Assembly: GCA_047967505.1 (NCBI GenBank)
Contig: CM106541.1
Length of the DNA stretch: 64,000 bases
Reading direction: 5' to 3' (one strand)
Source of the DNA: Dipteris shenzhenensis
Taxonomy: Eukaryota > Polypodiophyta > Polypodiopsida > Gleicheniales
In this document: positions 42,840 through 53,156 of the stretch, in pieces
Numbering within the stretch: the first letter of the stretch is position 1
Layout of the letters: every line of letters begins with the position of its first letter
Notes under the pieces: model-generated
The model's database searches: none
Seen by the model: the letters and a program-made list of their open reading frames with translations, nothing else
Told to the model about the DNA's origin: nothing
Translations under genes and position numbers: made by a program

Positions 42840-45080
42840 CCCCATCACTCCTCTCTGGAGCTCCTGGCAAAGGATCAAGTATTGTGGTTGTTGATGTGCA
42901 CGATCATGAAGTCCATTGACATTTCAACTCACTATGTCCAGGTCATGTAGAAGAGGCTTGATGAAATAGAGCTCTCTTGTGAGGAGGAGCCTGCGTGGGT
43001 ATATCTGACTTCTGGGACATTGAAGGGGGTCTAGATGGGGAGTAATCTGCATCTATGCACCGTCCAATCAAGGGCATAACAGTTTCCACACTAATCTTGG
43101 GGGCCCACTGCATCATGGACAACGCTACACATTGGTGTAAAGACCAATGCGTGACCTGTGAGTAGTGAATCTCTTGCCCAAGTCGGATACGCCTGTGGCG
43201 TACCCAATGTTAGGTCTCTCAAGTGAGAAATTAAGCTGGTAGTAGCCATGCTACCATGATTGAGCGAAATGGCCATCCCCTGCAAACGCCTTCACTCCTC
43301 CATCATGCTGTAAATCTACTCTTGCATCCTCCAATCGAACAAAGTAGGGGTCCATCTTTCTTTACGGGTTGTCGCATAGTCGAAACCCCAAAAAGATCGA
43401 GTGCGAGAACCAACCACTCCAATCGATCCCCCTTTGTGGTCTTGCAAAATTATAATCGTCACCTCCGAAGCAAGGGGGTAAGCATCCGGTACCTCTAGGT
43501 AGTTTCAAGGACCTATCCTCCAAAAGTCCCTAGGCAAGGGCTACCCAAGGTGAGGCACCGGTCCTGAGATCTGAGATGAGTTTGCTACAGAGGCCATCTG
43601 TGACGAGGTAGAGTCTTGTATAGGAGCAGACAACTGGCGCTGCACCATAGAGGCCGCAGCCTGAGAAAAAATGATGGGGTCTCTAATGGGCTCTTGCCTA
43701 AGGGCTTAGGATACGAGGCAAGGTGGGGGGTGAAGAAGTAGCCACTGACCCTGACTCATCAGGAGGGGGAGCCCCGAGAGGGAGGGGGAACAGTAAGGAT
43801 AAGAAGAAGCCACTGACCCTGTCTCAGCGGGAGGAGGGTCTCACAACTCAACGGCTAGTGGTGAGGGTGATAGCAGCAAGAGGCGGGAGCAAGGGGAGGG
43901 GGGCCGTTGATAACTCGAGGGCCGATGGTGAGGGTGGTAGAGGTAGGAGGCAGGAGTTAGTTGTCGAGGGGAAGGGAAAACTGGTGCTTGACCCATCACG
44001 ATCTTCAAGGGAGCGAAGGAACAGGTCATCGACTCTACAATCACTGGCACTACTAAATCCCTCTGTTCCTACTGTCCGGTCTGCTATTGGGGACCCTGGC
44101 TTGCTACAACCAAGGGAACTGTCTGGGCATCTGTTGGGGTCCCTGTCTCCAGGAGGCTCTCATTTCACCTCTTCCCACTTCCCCTTCAACTAGGGAGGAG
44201 CCTACTTCTCTTGCGACGACTAAGGAGTGGCCTCACTCTCTGTCCTCTTCCGCTCTGCTAGGTTTCTTCCACTTCACCCTACCCCTCCAAAAAGATTTAC
44301 CCAAGGTATCTAGGACTCCATCCGCTCACGTAATCGTTGTTGCACTCCCTCTAGGCGCGTCTGTGGGGCGTCCCTGCCCTGCCCTCTCTTGCAATCCTTG
44401 CCTAGGTGTCACATCTGCCTACAATGTAAACACTGCCCTGGCATGCCTGAAACCTCCATCCTCTGTCTGAACTCTCCACTATCCAGTGTCTCCAGAAAGA
44501 TATCCTCCAGGAGGATCTCCGAACACTCTACAATGAATCTAAGCTTGGGGACCCCATCGTCTATAACCAATGTCTCAATTGTCTGCTGAGGCAGCTCCAA
44601 CACCATGCCAAAGGCTCTCCCAATGGAGTCAAGAATAGATCTGTACTCCTTGGGAAGCCCTGGAAATCGGAGTATCACACGGAAATGAGGGACGTGATGG
44701 GTCGACTCAAGTGAACCCATGGTACCAAGGGATAAGATAAGGGCCCAAAAGGATTGAGTTGCGCTCCACTAGTGATCAAGTAGTGTCAGGGGAACTCAAC
44801 TGGAGAAGGAATACCCCTCTGTCATAGATGGTAACCTCCTAAATATGGTCTCCATCCAAAGCTAAGTTCGCCTGGATCTAATCACGAACGTGGCTCTTGG
44901 TTGGCGTGAGGCCAACTATCATGCCTACCGTTGCCCCGTCTTGTAGGGACTGTACAGCTTTCTTCACCTAATGTTTGTCTTCTAGAGAGAGGAACCTTAA
45001 CGGCTTGGGAAGTCAGGGGTGTTGCCATGTGAACCCCTTTGGCCAGAGCAACGATAGATGTGTTCTTCACGAGAAACACA
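42840..45080 (-). mobile_element. LINE-C, right piece: ORF1 and start of ORF2
   Basis: On the minus strand, ORF1 begins near 45025 (MATPLTSQAVKVP). It has a DUF4283-like segment at about 44720-44410 (FRVILRFPGLPKEYRSI, ending MPGQCLHCRQM) and a zinc knuckle of CX2CX4HX4C form (CLHC, H, C) interrupted by a stop, then a Gly/Arg-rich, GC-rich tail. ORF2 starts near 42940 with the endonuclease motif NVNGLHDR, preceded by a stop where Trp is expected. The piece ends at the edge of the inserted LTR element. The plus-strand open frame 43723-44193 over the GC-rich tail is a shadow. Confidence 0.65.
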
Positions 45081-47199
45081 ATGTCGTGCTGAGGAAAGAA
45101 AAGGAAAAGAGGAAAAAAGGAACCTGAATCCTCATTAAAAGCCGACTTTAAAAGGTTAGCAAAAACACAAGGGGCTCACAGCAAAAAGGAAGGCTCAAGC
45201 TTCTAGAAAACTCTACCAAAAGCGCCAAGAAGGAAAAAAAACCACAGCTCGCCAAGAAGCACTAGCCACGAGGTTGCTCCACAAGAAATGACAGTTCTAA
45301 AAGCCACCTATTGAAGCTTGCAAGGCTACTAAGATCCAAAAGAGCTTGGGGACAACTCCAAAGATTGAGCCCTCCGTAATGAGGCCAAAGAGAGCTCCTC
45401 CGAGGCACAGCTCAGAATCTAGTGCCTCTCATAAGCCAACCAAAGGAGCACTAGCCTAGAGAGAGGTCAAGCACAAGCCGTGAGCAAGCCTAAACTAGAA
45501 CAGGCAAGGGCAAAGACTAGGAACTGCTCCTACCCTACATGACCTTCGAACCACCTGCGTAAGCAATGGCGACCTTCCTCAAGCTTCCTAACTCTTTAAG
45601 GGGATGAACGACCAACTACCAAGCTCTTGAGATGGCAAAACGGCCAGGCACAACTCCAAATGGGGTCTCAACAGACGCGACGGGCTAAGGAGCTGAGGGG
45701 AGGCCCTCATCCAACAAGGACGTGGTAGAATAAGCTACCCGTGGGGACGACAAAGCGACGAAAGGGAGCGGGAGAAGAAAATCAACAAGCAAAGGAAAAG
45801 GAGGGGGCGAGGGGGGCACACGGGGGAGACAGAGAGAGAGAAGGCGAGAGGGAAGCACAGCTTGATGAGCAAGGAGCAACCCTTGAGATATGATCCGAGT
45901 AATTACTTGTGCGATGATTTGCTTTTTTCTTTTTTCTTTTTTCTTTTATCTTTTGCGGGGGGCAAGGGGGGCTTCCCAAAGACTGTGACTAGTCTAGAGG
46001 AATTTGTTTGCATGCAGAAAGCTAACAATTAATGGATACAATGGTTATGTTTATTATATTAATTGTTGCAAGATTCAAGAGTGGTCTACTACCCTTGCAC
46101 ACGCATGTGCATGTGTGCGCTTGTGTGTGTGTAGATACCCATACATAAATACATACAAAAACACATGCACATGTGCGCGTAACGTGTCTCGGGAGCAAGG
46201 AAAGCTAAAATGAAAAGAGAGGGAGTGCCTTGAGTAAAAGGGAAAGAGGCATGGAAGATGCAGCCCCCTCCAATGGCACCGCACATCTTGGCACCATTTG
46301 GGGGGGGGCAATGCCCCTCTTGATAATAATTATCATACGATAGTGCCCTGATTAAGGTCAAGCTGAGCTTCCTAGTTCAGATGATGGGCTTGTGGCTTGC
46401 AGGAGAGAGCGTAACTTGGAACATACACACAAATGCACTTGGCTGGCGGTTGATCCCATGCATAGGTTAGTTATTGGGTATGTGATTGACATCCAATAGG
46501 TGGGAGTAATGCTGTAATAAGACTTTGGAAACTGAACTAGAAGGAGATTTTCAACGCAACTATATGTGTGAGCAACAAGCCTTCAAACTCATTATAAAAA
46601 TTTACAGTGACATGAATACTTTTAAGATCCCGCAATTTTACATAATGAAATGCTAAAATACAATGGACAAAATGCCCATATGGTTGCCTGTCTGCTAAAA
46701 CATTACATCAAATTGACCTCTAAAGTTCTTATGAAGCTTGGGGTATCGTAACTTTTTGCCAAATAAAGGCTCTGTCACAGGGACCCTTCATCTGTACCAA
46801 ACTGACTTCTCAAAGCAGGAACAGGGATATGTTCACTACCAATGTATGTGAGTAGTGATGCGACTTCAGATGCCAGTAAGCTACCACTTCAACTTTACCT
46901 TTCTTTTATTCACACCCTCATTTGTGGTACATCTAACACTATCGTGGCCATTTTTAATGCCAAGTCATCATCTATCCCCGGTCTAATTACGGTAACCTTG
47001 GGCCAAAGGATCTGAATATATTCAACCACCATTAAATTTTTTCATTCACGCCTGTCGTAAGAGCACAGCTTAACACTGGAAAACTCATATTATATATGAT
47101 AAATGACAACACATTCGCAATTTTCTTTTCTTTTCCTCTTGAATATTGAATTTCCATGCGGACCTCTTGCACAGTTCCACCCGTCTAGCTTGGCAGCCA
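45081..47199. other. No gene recognised
   Basis: The first part (45100-45900) is probably the 5' untranslated region of LINE-C on the minus strand, with GA-rich sequence near 45820-45850. From 46095 to 46180 there is a TG/CA-rich stretch. A G run (GGGGGGGG) lies near 46300. No domain is recognisable in any frame. Confidence 0.45.
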
Positions 47200-47400
47200 T
47201 GCGAGTCTAGTTTGTTTGCAAGGTCTATAAGACTGAACCATAGAACTAATGTCTCCATGTTTTAAAAACATACATAACGGCATACAACTCTTGTTCTTTG
47301 GGCAATTTCTTTAAGAGAGTAAGAGAGAAATCTTGCTGCTTTCAAAGTTAACAAAGCCTTTCCTCTTGATTTAACACCACTCCTACTGCATGCCCACTTG

Positions 47401-47460
47401 CATCCTTTTTAATAAAGGGCTTTTGAGAAGCATCCTTTTTAATAAAGGGCTTTTGAGAAT
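47401..47460. repeat. Tandem duplication, two copies of 30 bp
   Basis: CATCCTTTTTAATAAAGGGC followed by TTTTGAGAA(G/T) occurs twice in direct succession with one difference. It doubles ten codons (SQKPFIKKDA on the minus strand) in the gypsy RNase H. Confidence 0.95.
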
Positions 47461-47942
47461 CAACTATCTTTAAAACTGAAGCACTGGCTACTACCTTCTT
47501 TACAATATTAAAGCTTTCTTGATGATCTTCTCGCCATATAAAAAAGTATATTCTCGGATGTTAGCTCCATCATCGGTGTTGCTATCTAAGAGTAACCTCC
47601 ATAAATCTATGCAAATCCCAAGAATGACCTCAAAGTGGTAACGCTCTTTGAAACTGGCCACTCTCATAATTTCAGCCACCTTTTAAGGATCCAATTCATC
47701 TCCATCTAGTGTTATTATATGGCCCAGATATCCCAACCTAGCCAGAAACGGTTTGATAATTTGCCTCCAAAGTGTTGAACAATGTTCTTAAATGCTTTAT
47801 ATTATCCTCAATATTCTTTTAAACTGAAATATCATCAATAAAATGTATTACAAAGTTGCCAATGTATGGCAGTAATAGATTATGCATCAACATGATGCAA
47901 TACAAAAAACTCATAATGACCAAATCTGCTGTAGAATCAATT

Positions 47943-48215
47943 TTTATACACATCCTTGGCCCTTATTCTGATCTGATCAGATCAGAACTATGCATGCAAA
48001 GCATCTAACAAATCATATATTATTGCCATAGGAGATCTGTATTTAATAGTTAACTTTTTCAACCTTGATTAACAAGTTTAATACACATCCTTGGCCCTTA
48101 TTCTAATCTGATCAGATCTATCTTACTGAAGATAAAAGAGTCCCATGCAAAGCATCTAACAAATCATATATTATTGCCATAGGATATCTGTATTTTATCG
48201 TTGACTTTATCACCC
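47943..48215. repeat. Tandem duplication, period 135 bp
   Basis: ACACATCCTTGGCCCTTATT at 47948 recurs at 48083. Both copies contain CTGATCAGATC and GCAAAGCATCTAACAAATCA, then TATATTATTGCCATAGGA. The copies have small internal insertions and deletions. Confidence 0.9.
47967..47986. repeat. Perfect 20-bp palindrome
   Basis: TCTGATCTGATCAGATCAGA equals its own reverse complement. The second copy of the surrounding duplication has only the shorter core CTGATCAG, so the longer palindrome arose in one copy. Confidence 0.95.
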
Positions 48216-49109
48216 TTCAATAACTAATACATAGGATGAACGTATCATTTTTCTTCTTTTTCAGCCTACAGAAGAAGCAGGTCAATTATTGGGTTGAATC
48301 TACGCTGACTTCAGGTATTCTTACAGATGTCTATGTACTTGACCTTTTTAGTAAAATTCAATCTATAGAGCAGCAAATTTACAGATTTTGCCTTAAATAT
48401 AAGGTCAATCTTACATTATATGTTTATATTGTGAGGTGATCCATATGGTAACCCATTCCTAAATCGATCAAAAAATTCAAGAAACATATGATTTGCTAAT
48501 TTGGCAATCTTCCTATCTTGGATAGCCTTCAAGTCACATCGGTCCATCCTTTAGTGGCTCTACTGATATACTGCAAAACTTACCTGAAGTTTTTCGAACC
48601 TCAATACTCACGATTAAAGAACCTTGAAAAAGATCCTTCTAGTTTTAAAAATGGACGTTTTCGCAAAGTTGGTATATGTGTCTCTACCAATCAATGGCAA
48701 GATTCTTCCTAGAATGGCACACCATCCCAAGACTCTTAAAATCCAAACCCAAAACAAAAACTTTAATAGCAAAAGGGATAACAAAGCAAAAAACAAGAAA
48801 AAGAAATGAGAGAAAGATATACTGTCGTCTTCGGAACGCCTCGCAGGCCTATGAGACAAAGTACAATCCAAGGGCAACTCATACAAGCCACTGTGGGCTG
48901 AAGCAACGGGCTCGCTAGGGTCCTTGTCAAGTGCTATTCTAAATCCAAAACTCAAAACTACTACTCAAAATCAAAATCAAAATACATAGCCACGTGCCAT
49001 GGTGGCTCTCCTATGAGCTGCAAAGATATCTCTTATCCGTGTCTGTCGGGTCACGTCTCTCGCTATGGCAAGGGGCGTGGTCTTCGTGATCCTTGTATCC
49101 AATGGGCCA
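48216..49109. other. No gene recognised
   Basis: AT-rich to 48950, then GC-richer up to the microsatellite. No domain in any frame; the minus-strand frames are coincidental. Confidence 0.45.

Positions 49110-49140
<31 letters not shown>
49110..49140. repeat. (TG)n(AG)n tract at the 5' edge of LINE-A
   Basis: About ten TG units followed by about six GA units directly precede the first LINE-A-like bases (TAGTACGGTGTGTATGTGAG). Confidence 0.9.
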
Positions 49141-49549
49141 TAGTACGGTGTGTATGTGAGAGAGAGCTCCAGCTATGGCGACAATACCAGCCCCTAGCTG
49201 GCCCTGTTGGTGATCCCGACCTGTCCCTACTGCAGCCTACGGTCCGTTCATCCTCCTGCGCCTGCTCGCTGTTATCAGCCACCATTCCAGAGCACCATTT
49301 GGTCTCTTTTCCACTTCGTTTCAGCCTCCTGCAGCCCCCCGTTTGTGTGTGTGTGTGTTCCCTGCAGCTCTCCGTTTTTGTATCTGTGAGTGCGTGTGCA
49401 GCCTGTTTGTAGCCCTTACCTCTGCTCGTTGAAATTTCGTAACTTTTTCGCCATCCTGTCTGCCCTCTCCAGCCACCTTAAGCACCTCGTTACTGGTTTC
49501 CTCTCAGACCTTGTCCACGTTTCCACTGCATTGGATTCGCTGGTTGTGT

Positions 49550-49660
49550 GTAAGGCGTATCCCTGCAAGCTTTCTGTCGCAACAGGTTCCTATGTCCTCT
49601 TCTGTGTACGGCAGTATTCCAGCAAGCTTCTGTCGCAACAGGTCTCGTGCCCTTCTATAC
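49550..49660 (+). repeat. Tandem repeat in LINE-A 5' UTR, 56-bp unit
   Basis: GTAAGGCGTATCCCTGCAAG at 49550 and GTACGGCAGTATTCCAGCAA at 49606 start two units that share GCAAGCTT(T)CTGTCGCAAC and AGGT. Repeated 5' monomers are a feature of some L1 promoters. Confidence 0.8.
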
Positions 49661-49735
49661 AAATCCTGTGCCCTGCTGCTATAGCGTCGCCGCCTTTTTC
49701 TGATTCGAATCTTCCTACTCAATCGACTAGCTTCA

Positions 49736-51211
49736 ATGGCAGAAACAAATAAGTATTATGTCAAGAGAGCGCTCTCTCCAGAACCTAAAAGACAATCAAG
49801 GGAGACTCTGCCCCCCATAGCTCCTTCATCCAAAGATGCTTCCTATGTGTTTGACATGTTGAATGAGGAATTTCAACAAAGTAGAAGAGAATGGATAATA
49901 CCTGCTCCGGAACGAACTTACAAAATGAAGTTGCCGTCTCTTGTGCATCCTCTGAAGAAGCTCTCTCAAACTGCAGTCATCATCTTCTTCCCAGGCAAAA
50001 TACCCTTGGCTAATGATGTGGGACAATGGGTGAATTCCCTCCTAGGTGGATGCTATCTGGAAGGAGTCTATTTTGCCTCCCGAGGATTTTATGAAGTTCA
50101 TCTCTTGGATGCCTTGACAAAACAAAAGATGCTGGAAATGTCTCCTTTATTTTTTGGTCATCAAATGGTGCACATCACGCCTTGGTCTCCTAATAAGGAC
50201 TATCACAACCTCATCAAGCATCATTGCCCGGTATGGGTTGAAGTGGTTGATTTTCCAGATTACATGAGAACAGAGCTTCCTGGCTTAGCGATGACATTGG
50301 GACAAGTGATCTGTACCCCTCGTCCCACAGGTAATAAAAATCGTTTTTGCATCTTATGGGATACTGATAGACCAACCCCTCCTTCTATTGCAGTTGAGAT
50401 TGAGGGTGTCAATTTGGGAAAGAAATATTTCACTTTGAAACGGGGCATTTTTGCTGGAGCTTGTTTCTTTGTTCCAAGAAAGAATATACATGATAATATC
50501 TCCAATACCCTCATCGCAATGGAATATGAAAAATATTCAGCTCAACATGTTTTGGTCATGCAGGTGGATGTGGTAAAGGCATTTGATACCATACAGTGGG
50601 ATTATGTCTCTCAAATCATGTCTAAACTTGGTTTTGGGCCAAAGCTAGCTAATGTCATATATTGGCTTTACTCGGATTCCACTCCTCAATGCTTTCTAGG
50701 GAATCATTTGTCTGAGTCTTGGACTCTGGAACGATCAGTTCGACAGGGATGCCCTCTCAGTGCTTTGCTCTACGCTATTGCTTCACATCCTTTGCTTCTT
50801 TATATGGATCATCTGGTTGATACTGGACAGTTAGTGGGGCTTCAGATTCCTAGATCACCGCCTTTCATTGCACAGGCTTATGCAGATGATTCATTCTTCA
50901 TGCCAAAGAATAGTCCTCTGGAGCTTTGCTTATTGATGGATACCCTTTCTGATTTTGGGTTGGCAGCTGGTCTAAAAATTAATTTTCAGAAATCAAAACT
51001 CTTGCCTCTCAAGCTTTGCGACTGGCATGCTATTCTTTGGCCCGGCCAGATTATTCATCCAGAAAACATAGTAAGACATTTGGGTTATCCAATTGGCTGG
51101 AAAATCAGAAATAAGCAACAAATGTCTTGGGTATTTAACAAAATTCAGGACAAATTAGAATATTGGAAGATCTCCACTTGGCCTTTGCATGTTCGGCTTC
51201 GAATTGTCTAG
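49736..51211 (+). CDS. LINE-A ORF1-RT fusion protein
   Basis: A 491-codon frame from the ATG in TTCAATGGCAGAA. Residues 1-70 are a polar leader. Residues about 75-243 are the DUF4283-like RNA-binding region of plant LINE ORF1 (AVIIFFPGKIPLANDVGQWV, HITPWSPNKDYHN, VWVEVVDFPDY, GIFAGACF). At residue 244-245 it passes straight into RT (FVPRKNIHDNISNTL) with catalytic Asp278 (MQVDVVKAFD), RQGCPLSALLY and YADD at 382-385, then GYPIGWKIRNK. The zinc knuckle, endonuclease and RT N-terminus are absent. It ends at TAG 51209-51211, and the same frame continues beyond it. LINE-B shows what is missing. Expression is unknown. Confidence 0.8.
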   Translation: MAETNKYYVKRALSPEPKRQSRETLPPIAPSSKDASYVFDMLNEEFQQSRREWIIPAPERTYKMKLPSLVHPLKKLSQTAVIIFFPGKIPLANDVGQWVNSLLGGCYLEGVYFASRGFYEVHLLDALTKQKMLEMSPLFFGHQMVHITPWSPNKDYHNLIKHHCPVWVEVVDFPDYMRTELPGLAMTLGQVICTPRPTGNKNRFCILWDTDRPTPPSIAVEIEGVNLGKKYFTLKRGIFAGACFFVPRKNIHDNISNTLIAMEYEKYSAQHVLVMQVDVVKAFDTIQWDYVSQIMSKLGFGPKLANVIYWLYSDSTPQCFLGNHLSESWTLERSVRQGCPLSALLYAIASHPLLLYMDHLVDTGQLVGLQIPRSPPFIAQAYADDSFFMPKNSPLELCLLMDTLSDFGLAAGLKINFQKSKLLPLKLCDWHAILWPGQIIHPENIVRHLGYPIGWKIRNKQQMSWVFNKIQDKLEYWKISTWPLHVRLRIV

Positions 51212-52585
51212 TCCATTGTTTTAGCTTATGTCCAGTTTTACCTTCCTTTATTACATTGGTCATCTCGAGATCTCTCTTCTTTTATGTCTCAAGCCATGGA
51301 GATTTTTTGGAAAACTAAGCTTCATAAAAAAGCTTTAAGGCTGCTCAAAATGGACCTGCTTTGCTCTCCAAGAATGCACGGTGGTTTGAATATTATAAAC
51401 ATCAAATTTCATGTGTTGGCAAGAAAGATCACTATGCTCAAGACTTTTTTTCAGCAAGAGCAGCCTTGGTCTATCATGTTGCCATTTTTATGTGGCCAGA
51501 TGCGCACAAATGCTTATGGACATTGGCTAGTTGATCCATCGGAAGTAGTACTTGGCAAGCTTCAAGGTAAAATCCCTGGTTGTCCATTTTCTACTGCCTT
51601 GATTCAGGATTGGAAGAAAGTGCTCTCTCACATCAAATGGTCTCCCCATCCTGCTTCTATAGCTTCCTCGCTTCGAATGGAAAGCCTTCATTGGAGTGCT
51701 GTTTTTTACTCTCCTCTTGCTGTACAACAACCAATCAGAGCTTACAATCTCATGAAGTTGGGCATCCGGTTCATTGATGATGTGGTAGATACTCAGTGGC
51801 ATATTCTCTCTTTTCCGACAGCATGCCAACACTACAATCTTGGGATGCATCATAGACCCATATGGAAAGCTATTGCAGATCTCTTACTCCCTTTGGTTCC
51901 GATTCCAACATTGGCAATAAGAGACAAGCTTCAAGATTGGCATCTTCAGTCCTCAAGTCCAGGATTATCCTCTCAGCCTTTGCATCTATTGACTTCCATA
52001 CAGGCTTATCGATTGATATTACCTCCTCCATGGATTGCTCATCATGCAAATTATCTTTGGCATCTGAATAAGTCTTTAACTTGGTGGAAAGGAAAATTGA
52101 AATTGATATGGAAGTTGAAAAGGCCATTGAAGCAGCGACTCTTTCTCTGGAGATGTATTGTTGGTATTTTTCCAGTGGGAGTGAAATTAGCTCAAAGAAG
52201 GATTGCCTCTCCTCTTTGTCCAAGATGTCATCATACTCCTGAGAGTATTCAGCACTTATTGTGGTTTTGTTCATATTCCAGAGACCTTCTGGACAAGATC
52301 TCCTATTTTTTATCTCTCAGATTTCCTACACACAGGTTCTCGAGGTTTTTCTGGATGTTTGGCAGATTATCAGCTACTTTGTCACAGTATTCTCTTTTCT
52401 TCCATTGGACCAGATACTCGGCCTTATGGACCCTCTGGCTACAACGAAATCATGCATATCGGAATTCACCCCTTCAGCACCCTTATGAGTTCTTCCGGGC
52501 CTCATTGCGGCAGTCCTTATATGATGCCTTGCATGAGGAAGATTTGGATGTTTCTTGCATTCAGCTTTTCTTTTACTGTTTCTGA
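51212..52585 (+). pseudogene. LINE-A ORF2 C-terminal part after the TAG
   Basis: The frame continues without further stops from 51212; the first ATG is 51284. It holds the region after the RT (MEIFWKTKLHKKALRLLKMD, MHGGLNIINI) and the RT zinc-binding domain (zf-RVT): KRPLKQRLFLWRCIVGIFP, then CPRC at 312-315 from the ATG and HLLWFC at 324-329. Without the single TAG the joined frame would be one ORF of about 950 codons. The lack of other stops in 1.3 kb suggests that the TAG is recent. Confidence 0.8.
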
Positions 52586-52665
52586 TGGATAGGGCATTGG
52601 CTCTTTTCTCGAGCACTGCCCTGTTGTAAAATGGATGTTTCATAATATAATTTTCTTAGTTTCAC

Positions 52666-52675
52666 AAAAAAAAAA
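52666..52675 (+). other. Poly(A) tail of LINE-A
   Basis: Ten A follow TTAGTTTCAC. It marks the 3' end of reverse transcription by target priming and is followed with no gap by GTGTGTGTGTG. Confidence 0.85.
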
Positions 52676-52704
52676 GTGTGTGTGTGAGAGAGAGAGAGAG
52701 AACC

Positions 52705-52728
<24 letters not shown>
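52676..52728. repeat. (TG)n(AG)n tract between LINE-A and LINE-B
   Basis: GTGTGTGTGTG, then about eight AG units, then ACCG and about twelve TG units. It serves as the 3' flank of LINE-A and the 5' flank of LINE-B. Confidence 0.9.
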
Positions 52729-52735
<7 letters not shown>

Positions 52736-52929
52736 AAGGATCCAAAGAGAGTTCTAGTCTCAGGGTGTGAGAGAGAGATCCCGTGCTAGCCCTCGTGCTC
52801 CCATGCTGCAGCTGCTTGTTTCTCCCTCAGTTTGACGCCCTTGAGGTTCCGTTTGACGCCCGTTTTGTGTCCGTACGCTCTATCAGAAAATTTGGAATAT
52901 ATATATATATATTTTTTTTTTCGTACTGT

Positions 52930-53097
52930 AAAAAATCCGTACAATTTTGTCCGTACAGTCAAGAAAAATCCATACAATTTTGTCCGTACAATCGGAAAAA
53001 TCAGTGCAGTTTTGCTGTCAGGGGAAAAAAATTTTGTATTGTCAAAAATCCATACGATTTTGTCCGTACATCCAGGAAAAGTCCGTACAGCCAGGAA
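52930..53097 (+). repeat. Tandem repeats in LINE-B 5' UTR
   Basis: Four to five imperfect units of 32-35 bases: AAAAATCC(G/A)TACAATTTTG, TCCGTACA, then GTCAAG, ATCGG or TCCAGG. The last is partial (AAAAGTCCGTACAGCCAGG). Stop-free frames here are a side effect of the repeat. Confidence 0.85.
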
Positions 53098-53156
53098 CCT
53101 GCTGTGCTTTCCTCCTTGTAAAGCGTTGCTGCTTCCAAGCCTTTTCCTTAACTCAA

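Larger units (their letters stand above)
47200..48215 (-). mobile_element. Ty3/gypsy RT-RNase H remnant 4, minus strand
   Basis: Reading leftward: DQIRIRAKDV, the motif after the first RT Asp, appears in two tandem copies (near 48115 and 47975). Next come the catalytic NFVIHFIDDI (YxDD type, about 47860-47830), NIEDNIKHLRTLFNTL, a gap with stops, then QKPFIKKDASGHAVGVVLNQEE and EQELYAVMYVFKTWRH (RNase H, about 47440-47290). Frames change repeatedly and no LTRs were seen. The order and motifs are those of Ty3/gypsy. Confidence 0.7.
49141..52675 (+). mobile_element. LINE-A: L1-type LINE with an internal deletion
   Basis: A 5' untranslated region of about 600 bases with a 56-bp tandem repeat, one long frame joining ORF1 directly to the RT, an RT zinc-binding domain, a short 3' untranslated region and a tail of ten A. 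Compared with LINE-B, about 2.1 kb from the ORF1 zinc knuckle to the RT start is missing, which removes the whole endonuclease. The rest is well preserved, with one in-frame stop. Both ends abut (TG)n(AG)n. Confidence 0.88.

Noticed and set aside
43723-44193. 156-codon plus-strand frame, Gly/Arg-rich
   Set aside because: It is antisense to the GC-rich tail of LINE-C ORF1 and has low-complexity composition with no domain.
52676-52728. LINE-A and LINE-B as a tandem duplication of one element
   Set aside because: Their ORF1 proteins are only moderately similar and the internal deletions are at different places; they are separate subfamilies.
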